Below are positions 1 to 10,938 of a stretch of DNA of 64,000 nt, piece after piece; positions within the stretch are counted from its first letter, which is position 1, and each line of letters begins with the position of its first letter. Source of the stretch: Takakia lepidozioides (taxonomy: Eukaryota; Streptophyta; Takakiopsida; Takakiales; Takakiaceae); the NCBI GenBank assembly GCA_030704615.1, contig CM060731.1, forward strand, positions 90,004,756 through 90,068,755. The letters are read 5' to 3'. Made by a program: the position numbers and the translations under genes. The notes below the pieces were generated by a model, which saw nothing but the letters and a program-made list of their open reading frames with translations, was not told the DNA's origin and made no database searches.

Positions 1-2596
1 AGGCTTAACCTTCCCTATCTCCACAAAAAGAGAAGCCGTCTCTAGATCCACCACCACATAAGCATATACAACTGGGGAATGGGGCACGTCACCTCCCCTC
101 TGCAATGGTACCAAGTTCCTACTCAAAATAGATGGCAATCGTCGACTTTAAAAGCATCTTACCTGTACAACATTCACCATGTATTTATGTGCCAAACTTT
201 GTACATACATGTGAGTCAGAAGATTAAAAAAATGCCACTATCTATCAGCATAAAAACGCCTTAGGAGGGGTATACATTTGTACAAAGCTAAATGAAAAGC
301 CACTAAAGGGGAATACAAGTACCAGATTCAAAAGCCAAGCCACTTCATCAAGCATAGTGATCACAATAGCTGTAGCACCGGCGCTAATCAATTCTTGGCG
401 CAAAGTAGCTAGCTTTGTGGCAACATCCACCCCAGCAAACTTTAATTCATGCACTCTGAGAGGGGATGAAGGGGGGAGAGGCCTTGCATCTCCCCAAACT
501 TGATCCACCGGATTGCTCTCATATAGAAGCACAAGTTCATGGCCCTCTTCTGCAATGGTGCGCCTCAGTTCGTCGCCTGCATCACAGGAGAACAGAAACT
601 GTTCACACAATACAACTTAGTCAGCAGACCTGTTATAGAGTATCAGCAGCTCTCAAAGCAGAATTCTTTTATAAGCAGCTGGCAAAGTGACACATCAGAT
701 CACTCGGTTATAGTTCATTTTCAACACAAAACATGTTGGTCTCTTACTTAATGTAGAAATTCCCGAGGATAAGGAAATTCACACTCAAGTCTTCCACAAT
801 TTCTAGCCCACATCACACCCAATCGACAAAGCCTATACATCCAACATATCCACTGACTAAGGATAAGTTACTCACCGGGTCAATCCCAACCCTGGAGGCC
901 CGCGGTAAAGAGTCCCTCAACCATTCACTTACAGAGGGGACTCCGGGTGTGCCTGCCCGCATCAAAATCCACTCAGGCCCTAGCTGGTTCTCAGCCTGTG
1001 TGACACTCATGAAATGATGAGATACACATTTAACAAAAGAAGCCTTAGCACCGGAGGCACTGGGCACAACTATCACGAATACCTGACAACTTGTAGGTAT
1101 GCTTAAAATGTTGACTACGTTCACTGTTTTGGTTCACAACTCCTCTCCTTCCTTACTCAATATCACAAGCTGCCTATTAGAGACCCAAAAGGACAGCCAT
1201 TAAACAGCTTTAGCATACAGAGTACAACCATGAAGTAGAAACCCACAGAATGATAAGGAATTGAAGTACCTGCAGAAAGTAGCGGCCGTCCGTCCAGAGA
1301 CCTGCCTTATCCTTAGTAATCACGGCGGTTCCTGCACTGCCGGTGAATGCCGAGATATAAGCTCGGCGCATGAAGCAATCGGCTATGAACTCGCTCTGCA
1401 TTCAGGATCCATCCCATTTTCCTGTGTCACTTGCAAGCGAGAAGCTGCACAAACCTAGCAGTCAATACCTGGTTATTTCTTTGTTCCTTCCAAGTCAATG
1501 GATCAACACAGCAAGTACCATGATCTGACCATTTGAAACCTTGACCGCAGGTGGCATCAAAAGGTTGTGGGCAACACACCCCCCCCCCCCAAGGGGAGGA
1601 AGATGTATAATTCACCTGATGGGCATCTTCGGATGGAACTATGTAGGCATCCAAGCCTTTCTCAACACCACTATTCTCAAACGCTCTCCGGAGGCTGGCC
1701 AGCTTCTCATCAGGCACAAACTGCTTCATTGCAGATTTTCTTGCTGCACTTGGCGTAGCCACTACTGCGTCTCCAGCAGCAGTCTTACCTGCAGCAGAAC
1801 TTGACACCTGGATGGCAATGTAGGAGGACCCATCGATAAGTTGATCAAGACATTTCTGTCCGTTAGATATACTCACAAAAGAAGATTCTGGATAATCGGT
1901 CTCAAAGAGGAAATCTCGGCCCCATGGCGTTGTGAAAGTTCTACTCACAGTGACATTAGTGAGGACTCAAATTCGTGAGGCAAACCAAGTACCCGTCCAA
2001 TATCTGAAGAGAAACCCGACAGCGATTTGAGATCTTACATTTCTGGTGGAAACATTGATGCCTGTCGGTCCCAAAGTTGAGCCCGTTCTAGAGCTGGACA
2101 CCTCTCCCAAATCCCGCAAAACATCTGGCATTTGACGGGATTGAGTGCTTGGCCTTCCAGGGGCACCCTTCGAATGTCTCAATTTCTTGGCCGGAACAAT
2201 CTCCGAGAAACAAAGTGTCTCCCTGACTGGTCTAATGCAAGATCCCGACGTGGAGCTCACAATCTCTGTGCCTTTTACTGGATGACCACCTAGCACTGAC
2301 GGCTTAGCTCCTTGTATCCGGGACCTCCAAGAATTTGAGGATAGGGTCGAGCGAGTGTGAGACAAGCTATTGGCATTACAGTACTTCGTAGCCAATCGCA
2401 CATTTCTAGAACACAGACAAACTCTACTATTGTTCGATTTACTCTGAGAAAATTGAACGGGTAGGGAGAGAGAAGAGAGAGAGGCAACTGAGCAGCAGGG
2501 AGAGATTCTCTTTCTCGGAACTACAAGGCGGCGGGATTGAACCAAGGGGGTGGAAACCTGAGAGAGAAGGCTGCTCACCGCAACAGTTCTTGCCAT
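1..2596 (-). CDS. APP2: Aminopeptidase P (Xaa-Pro aminopeptidase, M24B), plastid-type, 5' part only
   Basis: Metallopeptidase removing an N-terminal residue that precedes proline. Five clean exons encode the N-terminal (creatinase-like) half: 1616 up to about 1965 (ending in EDAHQ), 1395-1270 (SEFIADC to GRYFLQ, with [11 protein letters not shown] and LWTDGRYF), 995-876 ([14 protein letters not shown]), 598-323 ([10 protein letters not shown] to [11 protein letters not shown]) and 99 running off the window ([14 protein letters not shown]). All these junctions are GT-AG, phase 0 and restore the family sequence without gaps. Exon 1 starts at an ATG at 2594-2596 and gives about 190 residues rich in Ser, Arg and Val with few acids, as expected of a transit peptide plus linker, so a plastid form is likely. 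The metal-binding catalytic domain lies beyond the left edge. The join between exon 1 and the exon ending at 1616 could not be placed: a good donor (GTAAG) near 2033 is out of phase with the AGs near 1966 and 1942. Confidence 0.88.
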
Positions 2597-3143
2597 TGTC
2601 TATGGGACTGATGGCCGAAAGACTGGACAGATCAAATTATGCTCTGCTATGGGAAGGGCGTTGCTTTGGCAAACAAGAGGAATCTTCGTACACACAGAAG
2701 AAAACTCAAAGAAATAACACGCGCAGAAAAGAAAAGTTTCATGCTTTCAAAAGATTTGAGGCAGGAGCTTCTGAAGAAACAATAATCTCTGATACAATCA
2801 TCTACAGAGCATAGATTGAGAGAGAGGGTGTCTCGCAAGGAAGCTAAGAGGACAGGTTAAAGTTGGGGCTCCAAAGATGGGCTTGGGTTCAAATCCACGC
2901 TCTCCACCCAATTGGTGCCCAGATTTGCTAATCACTGGTTAGTCACAGTGCAAACTGACAACGCCATACTTACCCCTATAGCTAATTTTGTACATTCTCC
3001 ACAAATTCGTCCTTTGTATGTAAATAATTACTAATGTGGGTTTGAACCGAGGACCACCTGTGGTGCAGGTGCCCGTGATCATCTGCTTCCCAATGTCATG
3101 CTGAAGAGTTCGTGTTTGTTAAATTGCAAGGCAGGGTTTAGCG
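2597..3143. promoter_or_regulatory. Shared intergenic region between divergent APP and TIM22 genes
   Basis: The start codons of the aminopeptidase (minus) and the TIM22-like gene (plus) are only 547 bp apart, so both promoters and 5' UTRs must lie here. The stretch is A-rich between 2690 and 2790. I see no convincing TATA box or other core element, and no open frame that looks coding. Two tRNA B-box-like strings (GGTTCAAATCC near 2885; GGTTCAAACCC on the minus strand near 3040) are present, but no tRNA folds around them. Confidence 0.5.
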
Positions 3144-5133
3144 ATGGCGATGGTCCCAAGCAGCCCGTCTGGAAATGATGATGGAAGAGGCTGGTCCGGA
3201 AAAGGGGTGAATGAGGACAATGTTGTACCTGAGGGTATGCCCATCGGGTCAGATGGAAACCCTACCGTTTGTCTCTTTAAAGGCCTGGCTGATGCATTGG
3301 CAGGCGGGGTCATGGGATCTGTTTTCGGATTTGGTAAGGTTTCTTCAACCCATCGCTTTTGAAGCATCTCTTAAGTACCTCTTCGCATCGGCATGCAATC
3401 TAGAGGAAGTCTCTTCTTGATTTAGGGCGTGCATTCTTTAGTGTGCGAGGAGAGATTTGGGGTTTTCAATGAGGACCAACAGGACCACCCCGTTTCCCCT
3501 TTATTTCGGCCGTATTATCGTTCCAGTAGTGAAAATAGAAACATTCTGAGAAGGAAGGCGTCAATCCGAGTCACTTAAAACAGTAGGCGGACATGAAGAA
3601 TTCACGGCCAGTTATTGGAGGGATAGAAGAGTGGTGAAAGGAAGGAGAGGATGAGCAGGCACTCCTCCAATTCCCGATATAGTCTGTCAAGTTGATAGGG
3701 AAAAACCCCTTTTTTTGCAATTCCAGAAGGTTCTTGTGCGAATTGTGCAGCTTACATGGATGCATGCGCTAGTGCCGGGAGGTTTGGTGAGGGTTTACGA
3801 TTTCATGAAGGTTCTATTAAAGGAGAGAGAAACCAGGGGGAGCATGCAACTATCATGTATGAATTTGCTTGGGCCCTAAATATCACCTGGCCTTTTGTTG
3901 ATGTATGATGCAGGACCAGGGCTGTTCAAGAAGCAGGGATTCAAAGGAGCTTTGAGAGAGGGGGCCTCTTCTGCAAAGGTGGATGTTTAAATATTCTAGG
4001 ACCTTTTTATTTGCATCAGTTGACTTGAAATGAGTTTTGTGAACTACAACTTCTAGTTGTAAGAGTCATTCTGTGGACGTACTGCAAGCTATTGTAATTA
4101 GTACATTGTACATGCTTGTAAATAGGGACGCAATGCTACGATTTTCATGCAGTGAGCAAGAAGCTGTACCATGTTTGTTTGCTGCTGTAGACATTTGCGC
4201 TGCTGTCAGGGGTGCACAGTCTCGTGTCATGTTACTTGAAGAGGGTTCGTGGTAAAGACGATGGTAACCACTCTCTCCCTCTCTCTTTGGTCTCGACTGG
4301 TAACCTGGTCTCTGACCACGAGTTGACAGCAAGTAGTCCAATGAGTACATATCTGTTTGCTTTTCTGTCTCTTGCACTGTCCTCAGTGTGTGAACCATAT
4401 TGGACTGGCTCACTCCCCCTTCAGTGCTCATGAGCACTTGTTTCTGAACTGTTCTCTTTTGCAGCTATGTTCTTCTTTTCTTTCTGTCTCCTTGCCTTGT
4501 TTGGTCTGCTTACCATCGTATAAGGCTGTATTCCTGCTAGCGTGCCTTCCTCCTCCCTCATAGACTCTATTTGACAAGGAAACCCGGGGAGTTGGGACCA
4601 GCTTGGAACGCAGGTATTGCAGGCTGCGCTACTGGTTTGGCACTTAGCACACCCGGTATGATACTCACATTATTACCACTTCCGTTGTTGAACTAGAGTA
4701 GGCACTTGTTTTGAAGTTGTTGCTTGCACAGATTTTGATTTGCAGTGGTTGGGCTGGTGATCTATTTTGCTCCTTGCTTCTGTCAACTTCTTTCATCATG
4801 AAGAAACTGCTGAACCTGTATGCATCCTTGTCACTTGCAGGGAGCCCACAAGCCCTGGCACAGAGCTGTATTAGTCTTGGAGCCTTTTCCTTCATCATGG
4901 AGAAAATGAGTCATCCACGGACAGCAATCGCCGCAACTTCCTCTAGCACATCCAATTCTGGGCCTAGTTTCAATACACATGTGCACTGGCATTTCCCTTT
5001 ACCAGTTCTTCCTCCTTTCACACTACCCCCTCTTTCATTTTCGAGCCGTTTCACTTTCCAAAAGCCACACTCCAGTGCCTGTCTACCCAAAGGTCAACAA
5101 CAGCTGTGTGATGAGGGGGCGCCACCTGTATGA
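3144..5133 (+). CDS. TIM22: TIM22-like PRAT-family protein translocase subunit
   Basis: Integral membrane subunit of the Tim17/Tim22/Tim23 (PRAT) family, which inserts carrier-type proteins into the inner organelle membrane; the plant relatives it resembles most are the TIM22-3/TIM22-4 type, reported in mitochondria or plastid envelope. Five exons: 3144-3333, 3914-3978, 4191-4263, 4602-4655 and 4841-5133, all GT-AG, phases 1, 0, 1, 1, giving 224 residues. Visible family blocks in order: CLFKGLADALAGGVMGSVFG (TM1, glycine-rich), GLFKKQGFKGALREGASSAK, TFALLSGVHSLVSCYLKRVRGKDD (TM2 plus loop, as three adjoining blocks), NAGIAGCATGLALS (TM3) and SPQALAQSCISLGAFSFIME (TM4). The C-terminal 70 residues are proline/phenylalanine-rich and not conserved. 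The start is the first in-frame ATG before a hydrophilic N-terminus. No lesion is seen, so this is probably a functional gene. Confidence 0.92.
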
Positions 5134-6060
5134 GCTATTTTCTTTCATCTGTTGGGGCCTCATCAGGGTGGCTGCAGCATTCGGGCTTTTACTGGCCTCC
5201 TACGGAAAGGCATGGTCATATCATGCTTGTTTGTCTATCTGTCTGCCTCCAGGAGAAGTGTGAAATAGTGCACGTGAAAGAATTCATATGCAAGGCAGAC
5301 CCACTTCACTCCCTTGCTCTCTCATGTGCCTTTCCTCTCCATACCCCCACCCTATTTTAGTATTACCCCCAATGTCAAACAATTGGCAGTGAGTTGATAT
5401 GACCTAGAGACAATTGTGAAAATATGGCAAAATCAGTGGTTGAACCCCAAGTTGTGTGCTGGTTGTCACTCTGCTCCCTTGTGTTTCTGTCAATAGATAC
5501 GTGTTCTAATGTGATTCAACGACCAAGGTTTGTTTTGCTTGCTCTCAAAACTGTCTTATCGATTTCCAGATGGCCTTTCATTACAAAGAAAGTGTATATC
5601 TACAGTGTGATTGTTTACCTTGGGTCTGATCATTCAATGGATTAGGACTAACAGGATCAAATGTTAGCAGCTTTTGTAACAATCAAACCTCTTATAGTAA
5701 ACTAAGCCACCTCTGAACAGATTAACCTTCCAACCTAGAGACCTCTTTTGTTGTTTGCCAAAGAATATTGGATCCTTCTGGGTGCCAAGTGTGCCTTGCT
5801 CTCTCTCAAGACTCTGAGTAACAAGCTTTGATCGTCACTTTCTCTATGACCATCTGTCCTTGAGTTCTCTTTGTTCTTTGTCCAAGACTCAGCATCACAT
5901 CCCCTCGAAGTATTCTTGGAGGTCTCATCCCCTTGCTATGCTCTAAAGATATCCAAGCTTACATATTCGGATATCTTTTCTTGCTCTTACAACTTACTTT
6001 TTGCTTTACTTGGTTGACTAGCCTTTCCTAGGCTTTTTGCCAATCTAACTTTGCTTAAGT
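5134..6060. other. Intergenic, no gene seen
   Basis: AT-rich sequence downstream of the TIM22-like gene, presumably including its 3' UTR. It holds only short open frames with no recognisable protein, and no RNA gene or ordered repeat that I can see. Confidence 0.5.
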
Positions 6061-6061
6061 C

Positions 6062-6440
6062 TATATTATACTATATACCTTCGGCGAACGAAGGTTGTCT
6101 CTCAACAAAATATTTTGTTCTGGTTAAGTCCATCCACCACCTTTGACAATTACTGAAGGTGGTTTCTAAAAGGGTCATGTCTCAACTTCATACTCCACCT
6201 TCGGCAAACGAAGGTGGTCCCTTAAAAAAATGTCTACGTCCTGTTGAACCGTAGAGCTGTCTATCTTACGAAACCGAACATCATACCCCACTTTTGGCAA
6301 CCATACGTGTTTCTTAACAATACCTTGTTTGTTGCATGTCTCTACCTTAGGTAGCTGATGTCATCCATTGCAGCAATACCTTATTTTTTCAACATCAGCC
6401 GCCACATGTGGCAACCGAAGGTGGTGTAACAAACAATACA
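6062..6440. repeat. Diverged hairpin repeats with ACCTTCGG...CGAAGGT arms
   Basis: At least four related hairpins sit here: near 6076-6096 (ACCTTCGGCGAACGAAGGT), 6141-6163 (decayed), 6199-6220 (CACCTTCGGCAAACGAAGGTG) read as an inverted repeat, and 6408-6434 (decayed). Each has arms ACCTTCG/CGAAGGT around a short loop. Spacer text such as 'gtctctcaac' and 'aacaatac' recurs between them, so this is an old tandem array of roughly 65-120 bp units. It is a different family from the GGCGCC palindromes further right. Confidence 0.55.
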
Positions 6441-6499
6441 TTGTCAGGTTACATTATTCTCATATTAAAATACGACGATAATTCAAGTGTGATTGTGGG

Positions 6500-6775
6500 G
6501 GTGATAAAATAGCAACTCATTGCGGAAAAGAAGCACACTTTTAGGAAATACCATGTGGGGGACAATGTTTCCCTTTTGATACCATTAATTTGTGAAAAGG
6601 GAAAGGTAAGAAGAAGGACAAGAAATTATCTCCTCAGTATTGCAGGCCTTGGCTGATTGTGAAACGCATTAATGACGTTGCATATAAGCTAGAGCTTCTA
6701 AAGTCATTCAAGATATATCTAGTGTTTCACGTGTGCAAGCTCAAAAGGATTTAAATGATGAGGATAATGTGATAG
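6500..6775 (+). pseudogene. Ty3/gypsy integrase C-terminal relic
   Basis: Conceptual translation gives a decayed integrase C-terminal domain: YHVGDNVSLLIP at about 6520-6560, then KLSPQYCRPWLIVKRIND followed by VAYKLELLKSFKIYLVFHV at about 6625-6735. It corresponds to the usual 'K-LSP-Y-GP-F-I---I--VAY-LELP-----HPVFHVS-LK' block at the end of Ty3 pol. No upstream RT or RNase H remains and no chromodomain is readable with confidence after it. An ancient fragment; frame is interrupted by stops. Confidence 0.7.
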
Positions 6776-7049
6776 AATCTGGTTGGAGAGTGACCAACAC
6801 GTACCTTGGTGGGTTTTGGATAGAAGAGAGCGCAGAATGCGCAATCGTCTCATTAAGGAATGTACTTCCTTTGACTAATGCTACTTGAGAGTGTGGGCAG
6901 ACACTGAGAAAAAAATACCCAAGCGTAGTCTTCAAGGGGTAGAGAATGTCATAGCGGAAAAGTCAGTTATGGGCTTTTAAGCAATCCATAAAAAATGAAA
7001 ATAGAGGAAAGGCTCTAATAGCATGAAGTTGGGAATTGACCATTTTCGG

Positions 7050-8475
7050 AACTACCTTCGATAATTGTCAAATATGGTGGATGGACGTACTAGAACAAAA
7101 TATTCACCGCCATCGCTTGCCCAGAATCCACCTGTACAAGTGGTCCTCCGAGTGTTGCCCCGCACATAAATCCCATGCCTCGCCCTCGTCCTACACCTCA
7201 TGCCTGACCACCTCGTCCTCTCTGGGCTGCAGTACATCGCCCCCGGCCACCATTGTTCCCTTGGTGTTGGCCTGGACGCAACTCAGGATGAGGATCGTAG
7301 CAATGGTTCATGTCATGACCATATTTGCCACAATGGTTGCATTGCAATTGTGTAGGTTGAGCTTGTGTCTGCCCCTTGTCCTTATCTAGGCAAACCTTCT
7401 TGACATAGGGTCCTCCACATATCCAACACACCACCCCTGGTGCCTATAAAAGAAGCTACTGGCCTCTGCACCTGAGGTCCTCTGTAAGCTGCATGGGTTT
7501 TGGGTTGGGCAACCTTGCCTCCTTGACCACGTTGTTGAGTAGTGTGTTGCGTTTGTTGATTGGCAGGCACACCTCGTGGCATGTCCTTGTCAAACCCAAT
7601 GGTCACTACAAGTATGACGCCTCCCGAAGGGAGCGTAACTTATGGTGTCTCTTCACCACAAAGGCTATTGCCTTCCAGCTGAAAGGTGAACACCTTCATG
7701 GTCACTACACGCTCCTCCACCATATTGAGCTCAATCCGCTCAGCTAGCAGAAACACATCTGCTAAGGTGGGTTGGGCCGCTTGTAACAGGGTTGCATCCC
7801 GCACCATTCTCTTGAGCTCTTTGTCCAAAATTTCATACCAGAACTGGACTGCTTGAGCTTCAGTGACCCCTTGGGTCACACTTATCAAGCGCCTCATACG
7901 AGTGTAGGCCTCTCGCAAGCTCTTATTGGACTTACGCTGGAAGTCTTGCAAACTCCGCAGCTCCTCCGTCCTCACCTCTTTTGGTAGTTCCTCCGCAACT
8001 CCTGGAAGAACTCCACCACCGGGTTGAATCTAGGCACAGGTGTTGTGGTCATGGTAGGAAGAGTGGTAGCACCTCCAAAACTGGTACCACCTGACCCAGA
8101 AGTACCGGCATCACTTGTTCCACTACTGCTTGAAGTTGAAGATGTTGGTGTTGATGCAGCTACTGGCCGTATCGTGCCTCGAGTAATGGAGACGTAGTTG
8201 GGTGACCAATACATTCTCCATTCCTCAATCTTTGCTTCATGTCCCCGCCTGAACTCATGGTAATCATCCATGGGCGACCCCTCAAGGTGCTGAAATAGTC
8301 CTTTCCATGCCATGAATGGCGTGAACAACTGTGGATTGCGCATCTGTTGCAAATCACACCAGCTGTCAAACTCCTGGATAAAGTCATCCAACTCGATTTT
8401 GCCCACAGCTCCAGAGTACTTATGAGGCCCCTTGGTAGCTCTATACATCTCCTCAATATCGACCCACAACAATGG
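7050..8475 (-). pseudogene. Ty3/gypsy gag relic with two CCHC zinc knuckles
   Basis: Read on the minus strand, four overlapping frames together give a gag protein: an N-terminal part at 8472-7972 (WVDIEEMYRATKGPHKYSG, a region rich in Ser/Thr/Gly), a capsid-like part at 7975-7640 (RSLQDFQRKSNKSLREAYTR, QAVQFWYEILDKELKRMV, and LAERIELNMVE), and a nucleocapsid part at 7434-7198 with CWICGGPYVKK-C and CNHCGKYGHDMNHC. The frame shifts between blocks, so it is broken. It runs opposite to the integrase relic at 6.5-6.8 kb and so belongs to another insertion. No protease or RT follows it. Confidence 0.75.
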
Positions 8476-8699
8476 CGAAGAAAATTGTGCCCAGGTTGGT
8501 GTAGATGTTAAGTCTGCGTCAGACTCTGAGCTCGATGATGGTGAAGGTGAATGTGGTCTGAACCGGACTCCTCACCTTGTAATCCCACTGACAGTACTGG
8601 TGCTTGTGTTAGCCCTTCCTTCTGAACCCTCTGCCAATTCCGTGATGTCCGTTGTTGTCCAAACCTCCCCACGTGACACTATAAGGCTCTACAACTAGC

Positions 8700-9640
8700 T
8701 CTAACAGTGACACGGGTGGACACCTGTTGCGGCTTAAGGGTCATATCCCAATGGCTAAGGGCACCTACACCTGCATCCACCGCAAGATTGCATATGGTCT
8801 GCTAGTCATCAACCCAGCCTCGTCATAGAAGAAACACTGGTGGTATTGCTGGTCAAATCATTCCAGCCTCACCACCGGCAGCACACTCTAGGATTGGATC
8901 GCTGATCAAATCCGAGCCAACCATCTATAAAAACAAGCGCCCATACAAAACTAACGGGCAGTTGCAGGATAGGGTGTCTCAGTTTGGACGTCATCGAGCA
9001 GTTTTTCAGTGACTGTGCTTCATGTTATTTTTTTTTTGTTCACAATAGTTTATCTTTATTATAAAGAACATTGGTTCTTGTATACCACCTACGAGACCTA
9101 TATAATATAACAATTTTTTCGCAAATTGGATGAACTATAAGAATGCTATGGACTTTTGAATCTCAAAACATGTTTTGTCATCGGCACAGTTTTTTGTGCT
9201 ATGGACTCTAAAAAACATATCTAAATGTAACCAATTGTGATAAGGACAAAAAGCCATGTATAGAAATTGTGCAATGTTTCAATAGGTGAAAGTAGTTTGG
9301 AAATCTATCTCATTTATACCAAGCTATGGACTTTTTTATACATAAAAAAACAGGTATTTTTCATTAGTCCATCGCATATTGTCTTTTGGGTTTTTGCGAT
9401 ATCATCTTTCACTAATAAATATACAAACATATAATCTAGAATGGCCAGGTGGTATATGGACAAATGGTCATACACTCTAAGATTTTACTCCTAAAAGTTT
9501 TTTTCAATTAAAGATTAAAATTTCTAATAAATAATATTTATAATATTTGGGGTTAGACCCTTTACTAAAGATGTTAAGTATACTATTGTCTATCTTTATA
9601 AGAATCAAACTGAAAACATATGCTCACCCGACAACAACAA
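8700..9640. other. AT-rich intergenic sequence, no gene seen
   Basis: From about 9020 to 9560 the sequence is very AT-rich with many stops in all frames. Nothing recognisable is present. Confidence 0.5.
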
Positions 9641-9643
9641 CAA

Positions 9644-9644
<1 letters not shown>

Positions 9645-9688
<44 letters not shown>
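9645..9688 (+). repeat. 44-nt poly(A) tract after an (ACA)n stretch
   Basis: An uninterrupted run of 44 adenines preceded by a CAA/ACA microsatellite. It could be the tail of a decayed retroposon ending here, or a plain expanded homopolymer. No SINE or LINE body is recognisable immediately upstream. Confidence 0.8.
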
Positions 9689-9690
<2 letters not shown>

Positions 9691-10239
9691 CGTTGCTTTT
9701 CAAAGCCTCACTACCTCCCAAAAACCCCACAACATGAGTACAATTTTTTTTCCACTCACTTTAATTCAAATCAAATCAAATTACAATCTTCAGTTCCCAA
9801 CTTTTTCTTCAGCTCACGAAATTGCTCCCCAGGTTCCCTCCCACTACAAACACATTTTTGAGCTCGTAGCATGAAAATATTCCGGTCCGTCCGACCTGCC
9901 TCACAGCCTGTGAAGAGCTCACTCACAGCAAGAATCCAGGAAGGAATGACAGGGGAGTCAGCTCACCCCGAACCTGTTTCGTTAAAACTGAGACTATAGA
10001 ATTCCCATCCAAAACATGCTAGTGGGTATTTTCCATGATAGACACACTAGAAGCATTCGTGTCATTTACCACTTGGGTAACGACTCATTTTTAGTCGTAA
10101 AAGTAAAAATACCGGGATCAACTGGAAGTTACAAATGACTAATTACAACAGACGTGGAAGTTGGGTCGGACATCCAATGATTGGAGTGGTAAAGGACGCA
10201 GACACGCGAACAACTACTCAGCGATTATTGCGATTAATG

Positions 10240-10440
10240 CTGAAGAACCACGTGGCGTAACCAGGCCGGCCGCCCGTGTGTCTGACCTTTTGGGCTGACT
10301 TTGATTTTTCCCTCCGCATGAGTGGAATGACTCATCGGACCGCAGTGACACATGGACGCAGACGTGGACGCCGACGTGGCGGCACCGCGACGAGCAGCAG
10401 TGTTGCCACGTGGCCACGGGCCCGGGGCGCCACGTGGTAG
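10240..10440. promoter_or_regulatory. GC-rich block with three CCACGTGG (G-box) palindromes
   Basis: CCACGTGG occurs three times, at about 10245, 10406 and 10429, in a strongly GC-rich island inside AT-rich DNA. G-boxes are plant bZIP/bHLH sites, and a cluster can mark a promoter, but no gene on either strand starts nearby, so this is only a candidate. Confidence 0.3.
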
Positions 10441-10674
10441 TCGACCACATAACTTGCAGTGCTACATGCCGAGTGGCAACTGCGACTGCGAAAGTCGGCG
10501 CAACCACTGCTTTACTACTTTAAATGAAGTGCTCGAAATTAGTTGAACAATCATTCATAATGGTTCATATTTTGAAGTTTTGGTGTTTGTAGTGAGCTGA
10601 CTAGTACATACGCATGTAATGCCATACAATAGAACTAATCATGTCATTATAAATGCAAAAACGATGAAAGACAT

Positions 10675-10745
10675 GCCATGAAACAAAATGAAAAGAAATA
10701 AAACAAAGTGAAATGAAAATGAAATGAAATGAAACAAAATGGTAC
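10675..10745. repeat. (GAAAT)n-like microsatellite
   Basis: A-rich run of AAATGAAA and GAAATGAAAT variants; simple sequence, no coding potential. Confidence 0.6.
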
Positions 10746-10938
10746 CTTATTACGTCGGCAAAAAGCTCAAAGAGCTTATGGGACAAAATGGAAAAAAACA
10801 AGAGAGATGAGACAAGACCAAAGTGCAAAAATAGCCCAAAACCTTTTCCTTATCCTGGGGATTGCCTAAGGGTCAAGGCCTCGTGCAGGTAAGCTGCCAA
10901 GCATTTCTGATCCTCATAATGCAAGACTTCAGTGATAG

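Noticed and set aside
2880-3060. tRNA gene or tRNA-derived SINE suggested by GGTTCAAATCC and GGTTCAAACCC
   Set aside because: Neither has a pairing T-stem, an A box at the proper distance or an acceptor stem.
6500-8475. One Ty3 element made of the integrase relic and the gag relic
   Set aside because: They lie on opposite strands and in an order that no single insertion would give.
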